NCBI GenBank assembly: GCA_965267185.1
Contig: OZ253937.1
Span: 2,666,001 to 2,730,000, forward strand
From: G965267185 sp965267185
GTDB taxonomy: Bacteria > Pseudomonadota > Alphaproteobacteria > UBA6615
Reading direction: 5' to 3'
Length of the DNA stretch: 64,000 nucleotides
How positions within the stretch are numbered: the stretch's first letter is position 1; every line of letters starts with the position of its first letter. Positions 9,697 to 17,659 of this stretch are shown here, one piece after another. The position numbers were made by a program, and so were the translations under genes. Under the pieces are notes generated by a model. That model was not told where the DNA came from. It saw nothing but the letters and a program-made list of their open reading frames with translations, and did no database searches.

Positions 9697-10455
9697 ATGC
9701 AACTGGAAGGCAAAACGGTCATCGTCACCGGGGGCGGCCGTGGCTTGGGCCGCGCCTACAGCGAGGCGCTCGCGCGGGAAGGCGCCTCAGTCGTCGCCGC
9801 CGACATTCGCGACACGGCAGATACTGTTTCGGCGATCGAAGACGCCGGTGGCAAGGCGATCGGTCTCACACTCGATGTTGCCGACATGGCGAGTTGCCAA
9901 GCCATGGCCGAGCAAGCAGTGGCACAATTCGGGCGCATCGATGCGTTGGTCAACAATGCCGCTCTCTACGGTGACATTTCCGGCGGACGGTTCGATCAGC
10001 TAAGCGAGGACCAGTGGGACCGCGTGATGACCGTGAACGTCAAAGGGATCTGGCAGTGCTGCAAGGCCTGCGTGCCGGCGATGCGCGAAGCCGGCGGCGG
10101 TTCGATCGTCAATATCTCGTCCCTCGCCGCCACCTATGGCATGCCCTACGCGCTCGACTACGCAACGTCGAAGGCCGCCGTTATCGGCCTCACCCGCAGC
10201 CTAGCGCGCGAGCTCGGCCGCGATTGGATCCGTGTCAACGCCGTCGCCCCGAGCGCGGTTTTAACCGAAGGCACCGACGAGTTCATGGGCGAGAAACGCG
10301 ACAGGGCGCTCGAAGTCATCGCCGCGGGCCAGAGCCTGCAGAGCAACCTGGAGACCGGCGACATGACCGGCACCATCATTTATCTGGCGTCGGACGCCAG
10401 TAAGTTCGTCACCGGCCAAACCCTCATGGTCGATGGCGGAACGGTGATGCTATAG
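9697..10455 (+). CDS. SDR family oxidoreductase
   Basis: 252 residues from the ATG at 9697, preceded by AGGGGG; an in-frame start 48 bases earlier has no better signal and would add a non-conserved leader. Classical short-chain dehydrogenase marks are the cofactor loop TGGGRGLG (11-18), NNA (86-88), Ser142, and YATSK with Tyr155 and Lys159. The C-terminus TGQTLMVDGG is typical. It probably oxidises or reduces an alcohol/ketone with NAD(P). It is followed by a transporter gene on the same strand. Confidence 0.9.
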   Translation: MQLEGKTVIVTGGGRGLGRAYSEALAREGASVVAADIRDTADTVSAIEDAGGKAIGLTLDVADMASCQAMAEQAVAQFGRIDALVNNAALYGDISGGRFDQLSEDQWDRVMTVNVKGIWQCCKACVPAMREAGGGSIVNISSLAATYGMPYALDYATSKAAVIGLTRSLARELGRDWIRVNAVAPSAVLTEGTDEFMGEKRDRALEVIAAGQSLQSNLETGDMTGTIIYLASDASKFVTGQTLMVDGGTVML

Positions 10456-10499
10456 GACACCGCTGGCCTGGCAATCGAAGAACGGGTTTCAACTAAGCC

Positions 10500-11360
10500 A
10501 TGAGCGGGATCGTCATCGGCGCCGTTTTGCTCGGCGCCCTCCTCCATGCGTCGTGGAACGCCCTGGTAAAGGCGGGCGGCGACCGCTGGCTGACGCCGGC
10601 GCTCATCGCCGGTTTCTCCGCGTTGTTCGGGCTTGCCGTGATCCCCTTCCTGCCGTTTCCCCAATCTCACCATTGGCCGTGGATTATCGCGTCCGGGCTT
10701 CTTCACCTCACTTATTTTACCCTCTTGGTCATCGCCTATGGTCATGGCGATTTCGGCCGGGTCTATCCGATCGCGCGCGGCACGGCGCCGTTACTGGTGT
10801 TCGCCGCTGCCGGACCGTTCCTGGGCGAATCTCTATCCGTCGGTACGGCCATCGCCGTGACGGTCATCGCTATCGGTGTGATGAGTCTCGCGTGGGAACG
10901 CGGCCTGTTGACCGGCGGTCACGGTAAGGCTGTCGTTTATGCGCTGCTCACCGGGACAGCTATCGCCGGATATTCGCTGGTCGACGCAGCGGGGATACGC
11001 GTCATGGCGGCCGACTACTCGACCGCGACCTTCGTCTATCTCGCCTGGATCATGATCGTTGCCTGCGTTCCATTTTTCGCAGTTGTCGCCTATGTCCGAT
11101 GGAGTCAGATCGGGCCCTACTTACGCACCTACGGCAAACGCGGCATCGGCGGATCGGTCTTCGCCTTAGCCAGCTACGCCTTGATCTTATGGGCGTTCAC
11201 CCAGGCGCCAGCGGCACCAGTAGCCGCAGTGCGCGAGACCGGCGTGATTTTCGCGGCCCTGATCGCTACGCTGGTTCTCGGCGAATCGTTCGGCAAGCGC
11301 CGTGTGCCGGCCGCTATTCTGGTGGCTGCCGGCGCAGCCGGTCTTCACTTGGCAACCTAG
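10500..11360 (+). CDS. EamA/DMT-family transporter
   Basis: 286 residues, almost entirely hydrophobic, with about ten membrane segments in two halves (the EamA duplication). The N-terminal motif LLHASWNALVKAGGD is typical of drug/metabolite transporter family proteins, and the second half ends in the AAILVAAGAAGLHL helix. It sits in the inner membrane. It follows the SDR gene by 44 bases and precedes the TetR gene by 71. The direction of transport and substrate cannot be read from sequence. Confidence 0.88.
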   Translation: MSGIVIGAVLLGALLHASWNALVKAGGDRWLTPALIAGFSALFGLAVIPFLPFPQSHHWPWIIASGLLHLTYFTLLVIAYGHGDFGRVYPIARGTAPLLVFAAAGPFLGESLSVGTAIAVTVIAIGVMSLAWERGLLTGGHGKAVVYALLTGTAIAGYSLVDAAGIRVMAADYSTATFVYLAWIMIVACVPFFAVVAYVRWSQIGPYLRTYGKRGIGGSVFALASYALILWAFTQAPAAPVAAVRETGVIFAALIATLVLGESFGKRRVPAAILVAAGAAGLHLAT

Positions 11361-11385
11361 TCCGCCCAACCAACCAACAGCCGCC

Positions 11386-11414
11386 TTGACCGGCGAGCAT
11401 TCTCAGTTTAGTTT
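11386..11414 (+). promoter_or_regulatory. Promoter of the tetR-like gene
   Basis: TTGACC (11386-11391), 17 bases, TAGTTT (11409-11414) form a sigma-70-type promoter. The -10 lies inside the palindromic operator that follows. The second promoter of the regulon has the same layout and the same -10. The predicted start of transcription is near 11420, giving a leader of only about 12 bases. Confidence 0.6.
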
Positions 11415-11432
11415 ATCATTTGATAAACTAAA
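11407..11432. promoter_or_regulatory. TetR operator 1 (autoregulatory)
   Basis: Perfect inverted repeat: arms TTTAGTTTATCA (11407-11418) and TGATAAACTAAA (11421-11432), spacer TT. It covers the -10 hexamer and reaches the first possible start codon of the TetR gene, a position that fits autorepression. The site upstream of the dioxygenase gene shares the core TAGTTTATC-N2-TTGATAAA in the same register. Confidence 0.85.
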
Positions 11433-12130
11433 TGCTTGGCCTGAACATGGCTCAAAACAGCGACCCATTGGCGAGCGACCGCCGACAACGCCTGTCACCC
11501 GCCGAGCGCGAGCGCCATATCGTCGACGGCGCCATCCAGTTCTTTGCCGAAGTGGGTTTCTCCGGACAGACGCGCGAACTTGCGCAGCGCCTCGGCGTCA
11601 CGCAACCGCTGCTCTACCGGTACTTCCCCACCAAGCAAGACCTGATCGAGCGGGTCTATGAGGAACTTTTTGTTGGCCGCTGGAAACCCGAATGGACCGG
11701 CCTCATTACCGACCGGTCGCGCCCTCTGCGCGAACGTTTGATCGAGTTCTACCGCGCCTATGCCAGCGATGCCCTGACTTACGAATGGATTCGGATCTAT
11801 ACGTTTGCCGGGCTGGCGGGCGAGAACATCAATCGGCGTTATATCGAACTGCTTAAGGCGAGCTTATTGGCACCAGTTTGTTTGGAGATCCGCGCGACGG
11901 TCGGCGCGCCACCGCCGGACGAAGCCCCCCTTAGCAGCCGCGAACTTGAAGCCGCATGGCATATCCATGCCGCGGTGTTCTACTATTTCGTCCGCAAGTA
12001 CATTTACGAAAGCGAGGTAGAGCCCGACCTCGAAGCCTTCATCACCGACGCCGTTGACCGGACGCTGGACGGTGCGCTCGCAGTCGCTCAGCAAATGGCC
12101 GGGGCGAAACAGATGGTACCAGCACAATAG
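11432..12130 (+). CDS. TetR/AcrR family transcriptional regulator
   Basis: 232 residues. The N-terminal helix-turn-helix is at about residues 46-66 (TRELAQRLGVTQPLLYRYFP), followed by the long helical ligand domain. Two starts are possible: the ATG at 11432, which overlaps operator 1, or the ATG at 11447; neither has a Shine-Dalgarno site, and the transcript may be nearly leaderless. Two matching palindromes, one here and one before the dioxygenase gene, make it very likely that this protein represses itself and the dioxygenase/amidohydrolase genes until a substrate binds. Confidence 0.92.
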   Translation: MLGLNMAQNSDPLASDRRQRLSPAERERHIVDGAIQFFAEVGFSGQTRELAQRLGVTQPLLYRYFPTKQDLIERVYEELFVGRWKPEWTGLITDRSRPLRERLIEFYRAYASDALTYEWIRIYTFAGLAGENINRRYIELLKASLLAPVCLEIRATVGAPPPDEAPLSSRELEAAWHIHAAVFYYFVRKYIYESEVEPDLEAFITDAVDRTLDGALAVAQQMAGAKQMVPAQ

Positions 12131-12169
12131 ATCAAAGAGACAATATAATTTATCGCTCGAAAAATAACC

Positions 12170-12198
12170 TTGACAGACCGCAAACAGCGCCATAGTTT
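12170..12198 (+). promoter_or_regulatory. Promoter of the dioxygenase operon
   Basis: TTGACA (12170-12175), 17 bases, TAGTTT (12193-12198). The -35 is a perfect consensus and the -10 lies in operator 2, so binding of a repressor there would block RNA polymerase. The layout copies that of the tetR-like promoter. Confidence 0.65.
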
Positions 12199-12216
12199 AT
12201 CGATTGATAAATTAAA
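12191..12216. promoter_or_regulatory. TetR operator 2 (dioxygenase operon)
   Basis: A 26-base site aligned base for base with operator 1: the core TAGTTTATC (12193-12201) and TTGATAAA (12204-12211) is identical, with differences only in the spacer and the outer ends. It lies 27 bases before the dioxygenase start. Confidence 0.85.
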
Positions 12217-12242
12217 GAACGCGCCAGAATAGGGAGAACGTT

Positions 12243-13301
12243 ATGGGTGCCGACCCGTCGTTGAAAATCTTCGATTACCGCACCGTCGACAAAGCCGACG
12301 AGTTCGAGGGTATACCGATCCTCGATGCCGGCCCCTATCTCGCGGGCGAGCCCGGCGCTGCGCAGGCGTTGGCTGAGAATATCCGTTTCATCCAAGAAAC
12401 CATCGGCTTCTACGTGATCATCAATCACGGTGTACCGCGCGAGCTTATGGACAACGCCTACGCCGCTCTGAAACGTTTCTTTGCCCGTCCGGCAGAAGAG
12501 AAACTGAAACTCAAGTTCGGTGAAAAATCGGTTGGCTATATCGCGCCCAAATCGACCGTATATGTGACCTCCAAGATTAACGAGAATACAAAGCAAGACC
12601 TCAATGAAACGCTGGTCTTGGCACTCGAACGCCCGGACGATCATCCGTATCTCGAACAGGGCCTGCGGTTCGTTGGCCCCAATCCTTGGCCTGAAAACGT
12701 ACCGGGCTTCCGCGAGCCCATTGTTGAGTTTCAGCAAGCAATCGCCGCCCTGGGCCGAAAGATGGTGCCGCTATACGCGCTGGCGCTGGAGAAACCGGTG
12801 GACTTTTTCGACCGTTATTTTGAAGAGCCGATCATGTGGACGCGAAACGCCCACTATCCGGCCGTCGAGCCTGAAGAAAACCAGTTCGGCATCTCGCCCC
12901 ACAGCGACCATAGCTTTTTGACGTTGCTGCCATTGTCCGATGTGCCGGGTCTGCAAGTGTTGACTCAAAGCGGCAAATGGCTGCCGGCCGATCCGGTGGC
13001 CAACGGCATTATCGTCAACACCGGCGAATTCCTGAATCGCTGGACCAACGACAGGTTCATCGCATCACCGCACCGTGTGGTGCCGCCAGAACGCGACCGC
13101 TATTCGATGGCGACGTTCTTCAACCCGGCGCCGGATACGGTCGCCGAACCCTTGGACACCTGCACCGGTCCCGATAACCCGCCGAAATACGACCCAGTTA
13201 CTCTGCTGGACTATGTCTGCTGGTACATCGATCGAAACTACTCGACCGACTTCGGCGGTAAGCAGGAAGGCATCACGCCAGATACAAAACTGAGCGCGTA
13301 A
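12243..13301 (+). CDS. Isopenicillin-N-synthase-like Fe(II)/2-oxoglutarate dioxygenase
   Basis: 352 residues. The N-terminal DIOX_N region has GFYVIINHGVP (55-65). The iron ligands are His220, Asp222 (HSD) and His277; Arg286 and Ser288 form the RxS pair that binds 2-oxoglutarate in this family. Such enzymes hydroxylate or oxidise small molecules in the cytoplasm. The start has GGGAG seven bases upstream. Transcribed from an operator-covered promoter and followed by an amidohydrolase, it probably carries out an early oxidation in the breakdown of an unknown, perhaps N-containing, substrate. Confidence 0.9.
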   Translation: MGADPSLKIFDYRTVDKADEFEGIPILDAGPYLAGEPGAAQALAENIRFIQETIGFYVIINHGVPRELMDNAYAALKRFFARPAEEKLKLKFGEKSVGYIAPKSTVYVTSKINENTKQDLNETLVLALERPDDHPYLEQGLRFVGPNPWPENVPGFREPIVEFQQAIAALGRKMVPLYALALEKPVDFFDRYFEEPIMWTRNAHYPAVEPEENQFGISPHSDHSFLTLLPLSDVPGLQVLTQSGKWLPADPVANGIIVNTGEFLNRWTNDRFIASPHRVVPPERDRYSMATFFNPAPDTVAEPLDTCTGPDNPPKYDPVTLLDYVCWYIDRNYSTDFGGKQEGITPDTKLSA

Positions 13302-13309
13302 CCCCGCTT

Positions 13310-13327
13310 CTAATCAGCCAAGATTAG
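13310..13327. repeat. Short inverted repeat between dioxygenase and amidohydrolase
   Basis: Arms CTAATC (13310-13315) and GATTAG (13322-13327) with a six-base spacer, in the 44-base gap between the two genes. It could be a weak mRNA hairpin or a protein site; it does not resemble the TetR operators. Confidence 0.4.
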
Positions 13328-13345
13328 CAGAGGCAAGGTGTTTCG

Positions 13346-14713
13346 ATGATTCTTCTTAAAGGCGGATCTGTTGTTACGATGGACCCCGCTATCCAAGACA
13401 TGGACGGTGGAGATGTTTTGATCGACGGCGATAAAATTGCCGCGGTCGGCCCGGGTCTTTCGCCAAATGAAGACACCGAGGTGATCGATGCGTCTTCGAT
13501 GATCGTTATGCCGGGCCTGGTGAACGCCCATATTCATACCTGGCAAACCGGCCTGCGTGGCCTCGCCGGGAACTGGACCGGGAAGAATTACTTTCGCGCA
13601 ATCCATGCCGGTCTGGCGACATTCTTTAAACCTGAAGACATCTATATCGCCAACTTGGTCGGTGCGCTAAACCAGGTCAATTCCGGCGTCACCACAATCG
13701 TGGATTGGCACCACAATAATCCCACACCCGACCATTCAGACGCCGCTATCGAGGGGTTGGAAGAAGCCGGTATACGCGCGCTATTTCTCCACGGCTCCGC
13801 CAAGCCCGATGCCAAACCGGGCCAGAAACACCACAGCGAAATCCCCATGCCACGCAGCGAAGTGGAACGGCTCCGCAAAGGCCGATTCGCGAGCGACGAT
13901 GGCTTGCTGTCGATGGGCCTTGCGGTTCTGGGCCCGCAAATGTCGGTGAACGACGTGGTGCTCGAAGATTTCCGGCTTGCACGCGAGTTCGATTTGATCG
14001 CCAGCCTCCATCATTCGGGGGCCGAGATGGTTGCGCCGCAAGGCTACGAAGCTGCGGCGGAAGCAGGGCTTATTTCCAATAAGATCAACATTGTCCACGG
14101 CAACGCACTCAGCGACGCGCACCTGAAACTTCTGGTCGACCACAATGCGACATTTGCGGTTACCGCCGAAGTTGAAATGCAGATGGCCTACGGCGACCCG
14201 CTGACCGGCAAGCTTAGAGAATATGGGGTGCCCGTGGCGATCGGCAGCGACGTCGAATGCGTGTACGCCCCCGATATGTTTGCCGTGATGCGCACGACGC
14301 TACAAGTTGAGCGCCATCAGCACAGCATGCGCGACGTCGAGCGAACCGGTGAAAAGCCCTTCCCCATTCCAATCACGACCGCCGAAGCCCTAGGCTGGGC
14401 AACGATGGATGGCGCCAAGATAGCACATCTCGATCACGCTATCGGGTCACTAACCCCTGGAAAACAGGCGGACATCACCCTGCTTCGCAAAACTGACCTG
14501 AATCTCGCCGCGGCTACCAACGCAACCAATGCAATTGTGATGCATGCCAATCCCGGAAACGTGGATACGGTCTTGATAGCCGGGAACGTCGTAAAGCGGG
14601 ACGGGCGAATTCAATTCGACGGCATCGACGCTAAAACAGCAGCGTTAGTCGAATCGTCCACGCGGATTGTCGAGGAGTTTAAAGCTAAGGCACCCACCGC
14701 CGAGTATCTGTAG
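13346..14713 (+). CDS. Amidohydrolase (ATZ/TRZ, cytosine-deaminase-like)
   Basis: 455 residues of the metal-dependent amidohydrolase superfamily. Metal and catalytic residues visible are the HxH motif His62/His64 in PGLVNAHIHT, His222 in ASLHHSG, His251 in NIVHGNAL and Asp302 in AIGSDVE. This set and the C-terminal LTPGKQADI fit the chlorohydrolase / guanine- and hydroxyadenine-deaminase group, which acts on N-heterocycles or related amides. It lies 44 bases after the dioxygenase and is probably co-transcribed with it under TetR control. The exact substrate is unknown. Confidence 0.9.
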   Translation: MILLKGGSVVTMDPAIQDMDGGDVLIDGDKIAAVGPGLSPNEDTEVIDASSMIVMPGLVNAHIHTWQTGLRGLAGNWTGKNYFRAIHAGLATFFKPEDIYIANLVGALNQVNSGVTTIVDWHHNNPTPDHSDAAIEGLEEAGIRALFLHGSAKPDAKPGQKHHSEIPMPRSEVERLRKGRFASDDGLLSMGLAVLGPQMSVNDVVLEDFRLAREFDLIASLHHSGAEMVAPQGYEAAAEAGLISNKINIVHGNALSDAHLKLLVDHNATFAVTAEVEMQMAYGDPLTGKLREYGVPVAIGSDVECVYAPDMFAVMRTTLQVERHQHSMRDVERTGEKPFPIPITTAEALGWATMDGAKIAHLDHAIGSLTPGKQADITLLRKTDLNLAAATNATNAIVMHANPGNVDTVLIAGNVVKRDGRIQFDGIDAKTAALVESSTRIVEEFKAKAPTAEYL

Positions 14714-14729
14714 CGAACGTCGCTCGCAC

Positions 14730-15152
14730 TCAACCCGTATCGGCAACCAGGCCCACAGCTTCGATTCCGGCGACGGCGCAGGCCTCGTCGCGATCCGACA
14801 CGTCACCGGTCACGCCAACCGCACCGAGAATTTCACCGGCCTGATCGCGTACCAGAACACCACCGGGCGCGTTTAGCACCTTGCCGTCGGTTGCCGCGTT
14901 AAGCGTCAGGATGAACCGGTCGGGACGGTCGACCAACGCCCGGCTCCCCATGCCCATTCCGAGAGCGCCCCACGCTTTAGCTTGGGCGATTGTCGGTCGC
15001 AGAAAACTGGTGCCGTCCTCGCGGGCGAAGGTGAGCAAATGGCCACCCGGATCGAGTACCGCAATGCCGAGCGGCAGACAGTCGGTCGCGCGGCCATGGG
15101 CGAAGCCCACCTCCATAATCTTCATTGCTTGGTCGAGCGTCAGTCCGGCCAT
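14730..15152 (-). CDS. GlcG/HbpS-family (DUF336) protein
   Basis: 140 residues. The pattern is that of the GlcG/HbpS family: LGIAVLDPGGHLLTFAREDG near residues 28-47, then GGVLVRDQAGEILGAVGVTGD (97-117). Members bind haem or corrinoids or accompany glycolate, diol and other catabolic genes; a few are enzymes. It has no signal peptide here. It is convergent with the amidohydrolase with a gap of 16 bases, and lies 57 bases after the PPOX gene, which it probably follows in one operon. Confidence 0.82.
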   Translation of the reverse strand: MAGLTLDQAMKIMEVGFAHGRATDCLPLGIAVLDPGGHLLTFAREDGTSFLRPTIAQAKAWGALGMGMGSRALVDRPDRFILTLNAATDGKVLNAPGGVLVRDQAGEILGAVGVTGDVSDRDEACAVAGIEAVGLVADTG

Positions 15153-15209
15153 GGCCGCTTACCCTTCGTTTTGCAGCTCGTCGCTCAGCCACCGAATGCC
15201 GACGCGCGG

Positions 15210-15827
15210 TCAGTAAAGCTTGTTGACGTACTCGTCGGCGATGCGTTCGTCGATCTGCTTGCCGTCGACGCCATACCAGTCCTGATTGACCTGGCCCAGC
15301 GTCGGGAACTCCTTGCGGTCGATCTGGACCTCCGGATTCCACAGATCGGCGCGGATAATCGCCTTGCCGCAGTGCATGTAAACGTCGCGGATTTCCACAA
15401 TCAGCGCCGCCCGTGGCAGTTTGCCCTTGGCTTCCATTGCCGCGAGCAACTCGGCGTCGGTGGTGAGCCGCGCACGGCCGTTGATGCGCAGAACCTCGTT
15501 CATTCCCGGCACCATGAACAGCAAGCCGACCTCGGGATTTTCCATCACGTTGTGGAATGAGTCGGTGCGCCGGTTGCCCGGCCGGTCGGGGATAGCAATG
15601 GTCGTATCATCAAGCACCCGAACGAACCCCGGCGCATCGCCGCGCGGACTCGCGTCCGCCGGACCGTCGTTCGCCGCAGAGCTGGAAAGCACCAGAAACG
15701 GGGATAGTGCGATGAAGTGCTTACTGTGCTTATTGAGCTTCGGCAGTTCTTTGCGGGCAAGATGGCCTCTCGGCTGGCCGTAATGGTCTTCGAGTTGCTG
15801 GCGCGTCGTGATGTCACCGTCGAGCAT
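15210..15827 (-). CDS. PPOX-type flavin-dependent protein
   Basis: 205 residues from the ATG at 15827, which has GGAGG (15836-15840) eight bases upstream; an in-frame start 87 bases earlier would add an unconserved leader. It has the split-barrel pyridoxamine-5-phosphate-oxidase-like fold: IAIPDRPGNRRTDSFHNVMENPEVGLLFMVPG with the following LRINGRARL strand. Relatives annotated as MSMEG_1061-type FMN proteins are oxidoreductases of unknown substrate. It probably forms an operon with the GlcG-like gene and is divergent from an alpha/beta hydrolase gene. Confidence 0.85.
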   Translation of the reverse strand: MLDGDITTRQQLEDHYGQPRGHLARKELPKLNKHSKHFIALSPFLVLSSSAANDGPADASPRGDAPGFVRVLDDTTIAIPDRPGNRRTDSFHNVMENPEVGLLFMVPGMNEVLRINGRARLTTDAELLAAMEAKGKLPRAALIVEIRDVYMHCGKAIIRADLWNPEVQIDRKEFPTLGQVNQDWYGVDGKQIDERIADEYVNKLY

Positions 15828-15938
15828 GGCCGGTTCCTCCGTTGTTACGGGTAGCGTGGCGCGGTCAGCTGCCCTCGTCAACATGCCCCGTGAACAGGTA
15901 CCGTCAACACGCACGAGCGATTGCGCTAGAATGACCCC

Positions 15939-16811
15939 ATGACCGAAAAGATCTACGGCGACTACACCCGTGAAGAGCTCGACGCTCAGTACACCAATCT
16001 ATCCTCACCCGAAGCCGAAGCCGCCCTCGCCGCGGTGCGCGAGCGGTCTGAACGCAATGTCGCGACGTTGGCGCCCGAGCGCGGGCTAACCTACGGCTCC
16101 CACCCGGATCAGCGATTTGATCTGTACCGCACCGGCGATGGAAACAGTCCAGGTCTGTTGTTTTTTCATGGCGGGCAATGGCAGAGGGGCAATGCGGGAG
16201 TGTTCGCTGCTTGGGCCGACGTATTGACCGAACGCGGCGTCACTTTCGTCGATGGCACGACTGTGCAAATTCCCAATGCCCGCTTGCCAGAGATTGTCGA
16301 CCAGGCAGTCGCGCTGGTTCGTCATGTGCGCGACAACGCAGCAGAGCTGGGCATCGCCACGGGAGGCCTAGCGATAAGCGGTCAATCCTCAGGCGCCCAT
16401 TTGGCGGCATCAGCATTGGTGCGTATGGCGAATGAAGACGATCTCGATGGCATCGCGTGCGCATTCTTGTTCAGCGGCAACTACGATCTGCGGCCACTAA
16501 TGCTGAGCTATCGGGCCGACTACTTACAGCTCAGCGAGGCGGAAACCGTTGCTTGTTCACCGCTGCTGACCCTCGATGCGCCGCTACCCCCCACCATGAT
16601 CGCGTGCGGCGGCGTCGAAACCGACGAGTTCCAGCGCCAGAGCCGCACCTTTCACGCCGCGCTCGACGCAATCGGGCCGGCGGAGCTGCGCGTCGTAGCC
16701 GGCGCCAACCATTTCATGGTGTTCGACGATCTGTACCAGCCCGACACACCATCCTGGCAGTTTCTAGAAGCCCATCTCGGATTACCCAGCACATCGAAAG
16801 CGGCTGAATAA
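15939..16811 (+). CDS. Alpha/beta hydrolase, kynurenine-formamidase/BD-FAE-like
   Basis: 290 residues. The oxyanion motif HGG is at 77-79, the nucleophile is probably Ser150 in ISGQSSGAHLA, and the catalytic His lies in GANHFMVFDDL near the C-terminus. The HGG plus GQSSGAH pattern fits the formamidase/feruloyl-esterase branch of hormone-sensitive-lipase-like hydrolases. It may cleave an amide or formamide, which would suit the surrounding amidase-type genes, but this is inference. It is followed after 36 bases by the thioesterase gene. Confidence 0.83.
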   Translation: MTEKIYGDYTREELDAQYTNLSSPEAEAALAAVRERSERNVATLAPERGLTYGSHPDQRFDLYRTGDGNSPGLLFFHGGQWQRGNAGVFAAWADVLTERGVTFVDGTTVQIPNARLPEIVDQAVALVRHVRDNAAELGIATGGLAISGQSSGAHLAASALVRMANEDDLDGIACAFLFSGNYDLRPLMLSYRADYLQLSEAETVACSPLLTLDAPLPPTMIACGGVETDEFQRQSRTFHAALDAIGPAELRVVAGANHFMVFDDLYQPDTPSWQFLEAHLGLPSTSKAAE

Positions 16812-16847
16812 TCGAATAATTACAATTGTTTATCGGAGGTGACCACC

Positions 16848-17258
16848 GTGAAAGACAGTCTGCAACCGGGTCTTGAAGCCACCCAGCGCATCACGGTCGA
16901 CACCGACCGGACGATTGGCTTCATGGGCGAGGATTTCCGAGTCTATTCCACGCCATCTATGGTGCTCGACGTCGAGCGCACCTGCAAAGATCTGCTAGCC
17001 GAGCACTTAGACGAGGGCGAGAACTCGGTGGGCGCGCGCGTCGAGATCGACCATTTGGGCGCGACACTCAAAGATATGTGGGTCGACGTTCGTACGACGG
17101 TCGTCGAGATCGATCGCCGCCGCGTGCTTTTCAACGTCGAAGTGCACGACCAACTCGGCGACAAGGTGGGCGCGTGCCAACACACCCGCTTCGTCGTCGA
17201 CTTAGCGAAGCAGAAGGAACGCCTCGACGCCAAACGCGAGCGGCTCGCTAACAGCTAG
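16848..17258 (+). CDS. Hot-dog thioesterase, FlK-like
   Basis: 136 residues from the GTG at 16848, seven bases after GGAGGT; a GTG at 16839 lies inside that ribosome site and is less likely. The hot-dog pattern is clear: TPSMVLDVERTCKDLL, then SVGARVEIDHLGATLKDMWV, then a strand VLFNVEVHDQLGDKVG. This matches the fluoroacetyl-CoA-thioesterase-like group, which hydrolyses acyl-CoA. A role in releasing acids from CoA esters made by the nearby CoA-transferase and hydratase is plausible. Confidence 0.85.
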   Translation: MKDSLQPGLEATQRITVDTDRTIGFMGEDFRVYSTPSMVLDVERTCKDLLAEHLDEGENSVGARVEIDHLGATLKDMWVDVRTTVVEIDRRRVLFNVEVHDQLGDKVGACQHTRFVVDLAKQKERLDAKRERLANS

Positions 17259-17266
17259 AGCCGACA

Positions 17267-17659
17267 ATGGCTCTCAAAGCCGCATGGCGTGCGGTGGCAT
17301 TCGCCGGCGCTATGATTACGGCCGCAGCAAGTCAGGCGGCTAGCGGCAGCGATTCCTCCGCCTTCGACGGTACGTATTTCGGACAGCGCGAGAGGCTCGA
17401 CCCGCTGAGCGGCGAGTTATGCGCCAACTTCACCCTGCACTCCTTGACTATCGAAGGTGGCCGCCTGTACGGCGACGGAGGCGATATCGCCGGGGCGGTG
17501 GAACCCAGCGGCTTCTTTAGCGGATCAATCAAAGTGTTCGGCTTAGAGCAACCGTTCGAGGGCAGGATCGAGGACGATACTCTGATTGGCGGGGTCGTCA
17601 GCCCGGACGCGGCCTGCTTTTGGCTGGTGCGGATGATCCGTTTGGATAACAGCCGCTAG
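17267..17659 (+). CDS. Small secreted protein of unknown function
   Basis: 130 residues. The N-terminus has a signal peptide with a basic start and a hydrophobic core ending in Ala-x-Ala (about residues 1-25, cleavage near ASQA/ASG). The mature part is beta-rich and acidic with two Cys residues (in GELCANF and AACFWLV) that could form a disulfide in the periplasm. I do not recognise the family. It starts eight bases after the thioesterase and overlaps the stop of the convergent CoA-transferase gene by four bases. Confidence 0.7.
   Translation: MALKAAWRAVAFAGAMITAAASQAASGSDSSAFDGTYFGQRERLDPLSGELCANFTLHSLTIEGGRLYGDGGDIAGAVEPSGFFSGSIKVFGLEQPFEGRIEDDTLIGGVVSPDAACFWLVRMIRLDNSR

Noticed and set aside
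12150..12737. Minus-strand frame across the dioxygenase operator
   Set aside because: It overlaps a promoter and a clear dioxygenase gene on the other strand and has no domain.
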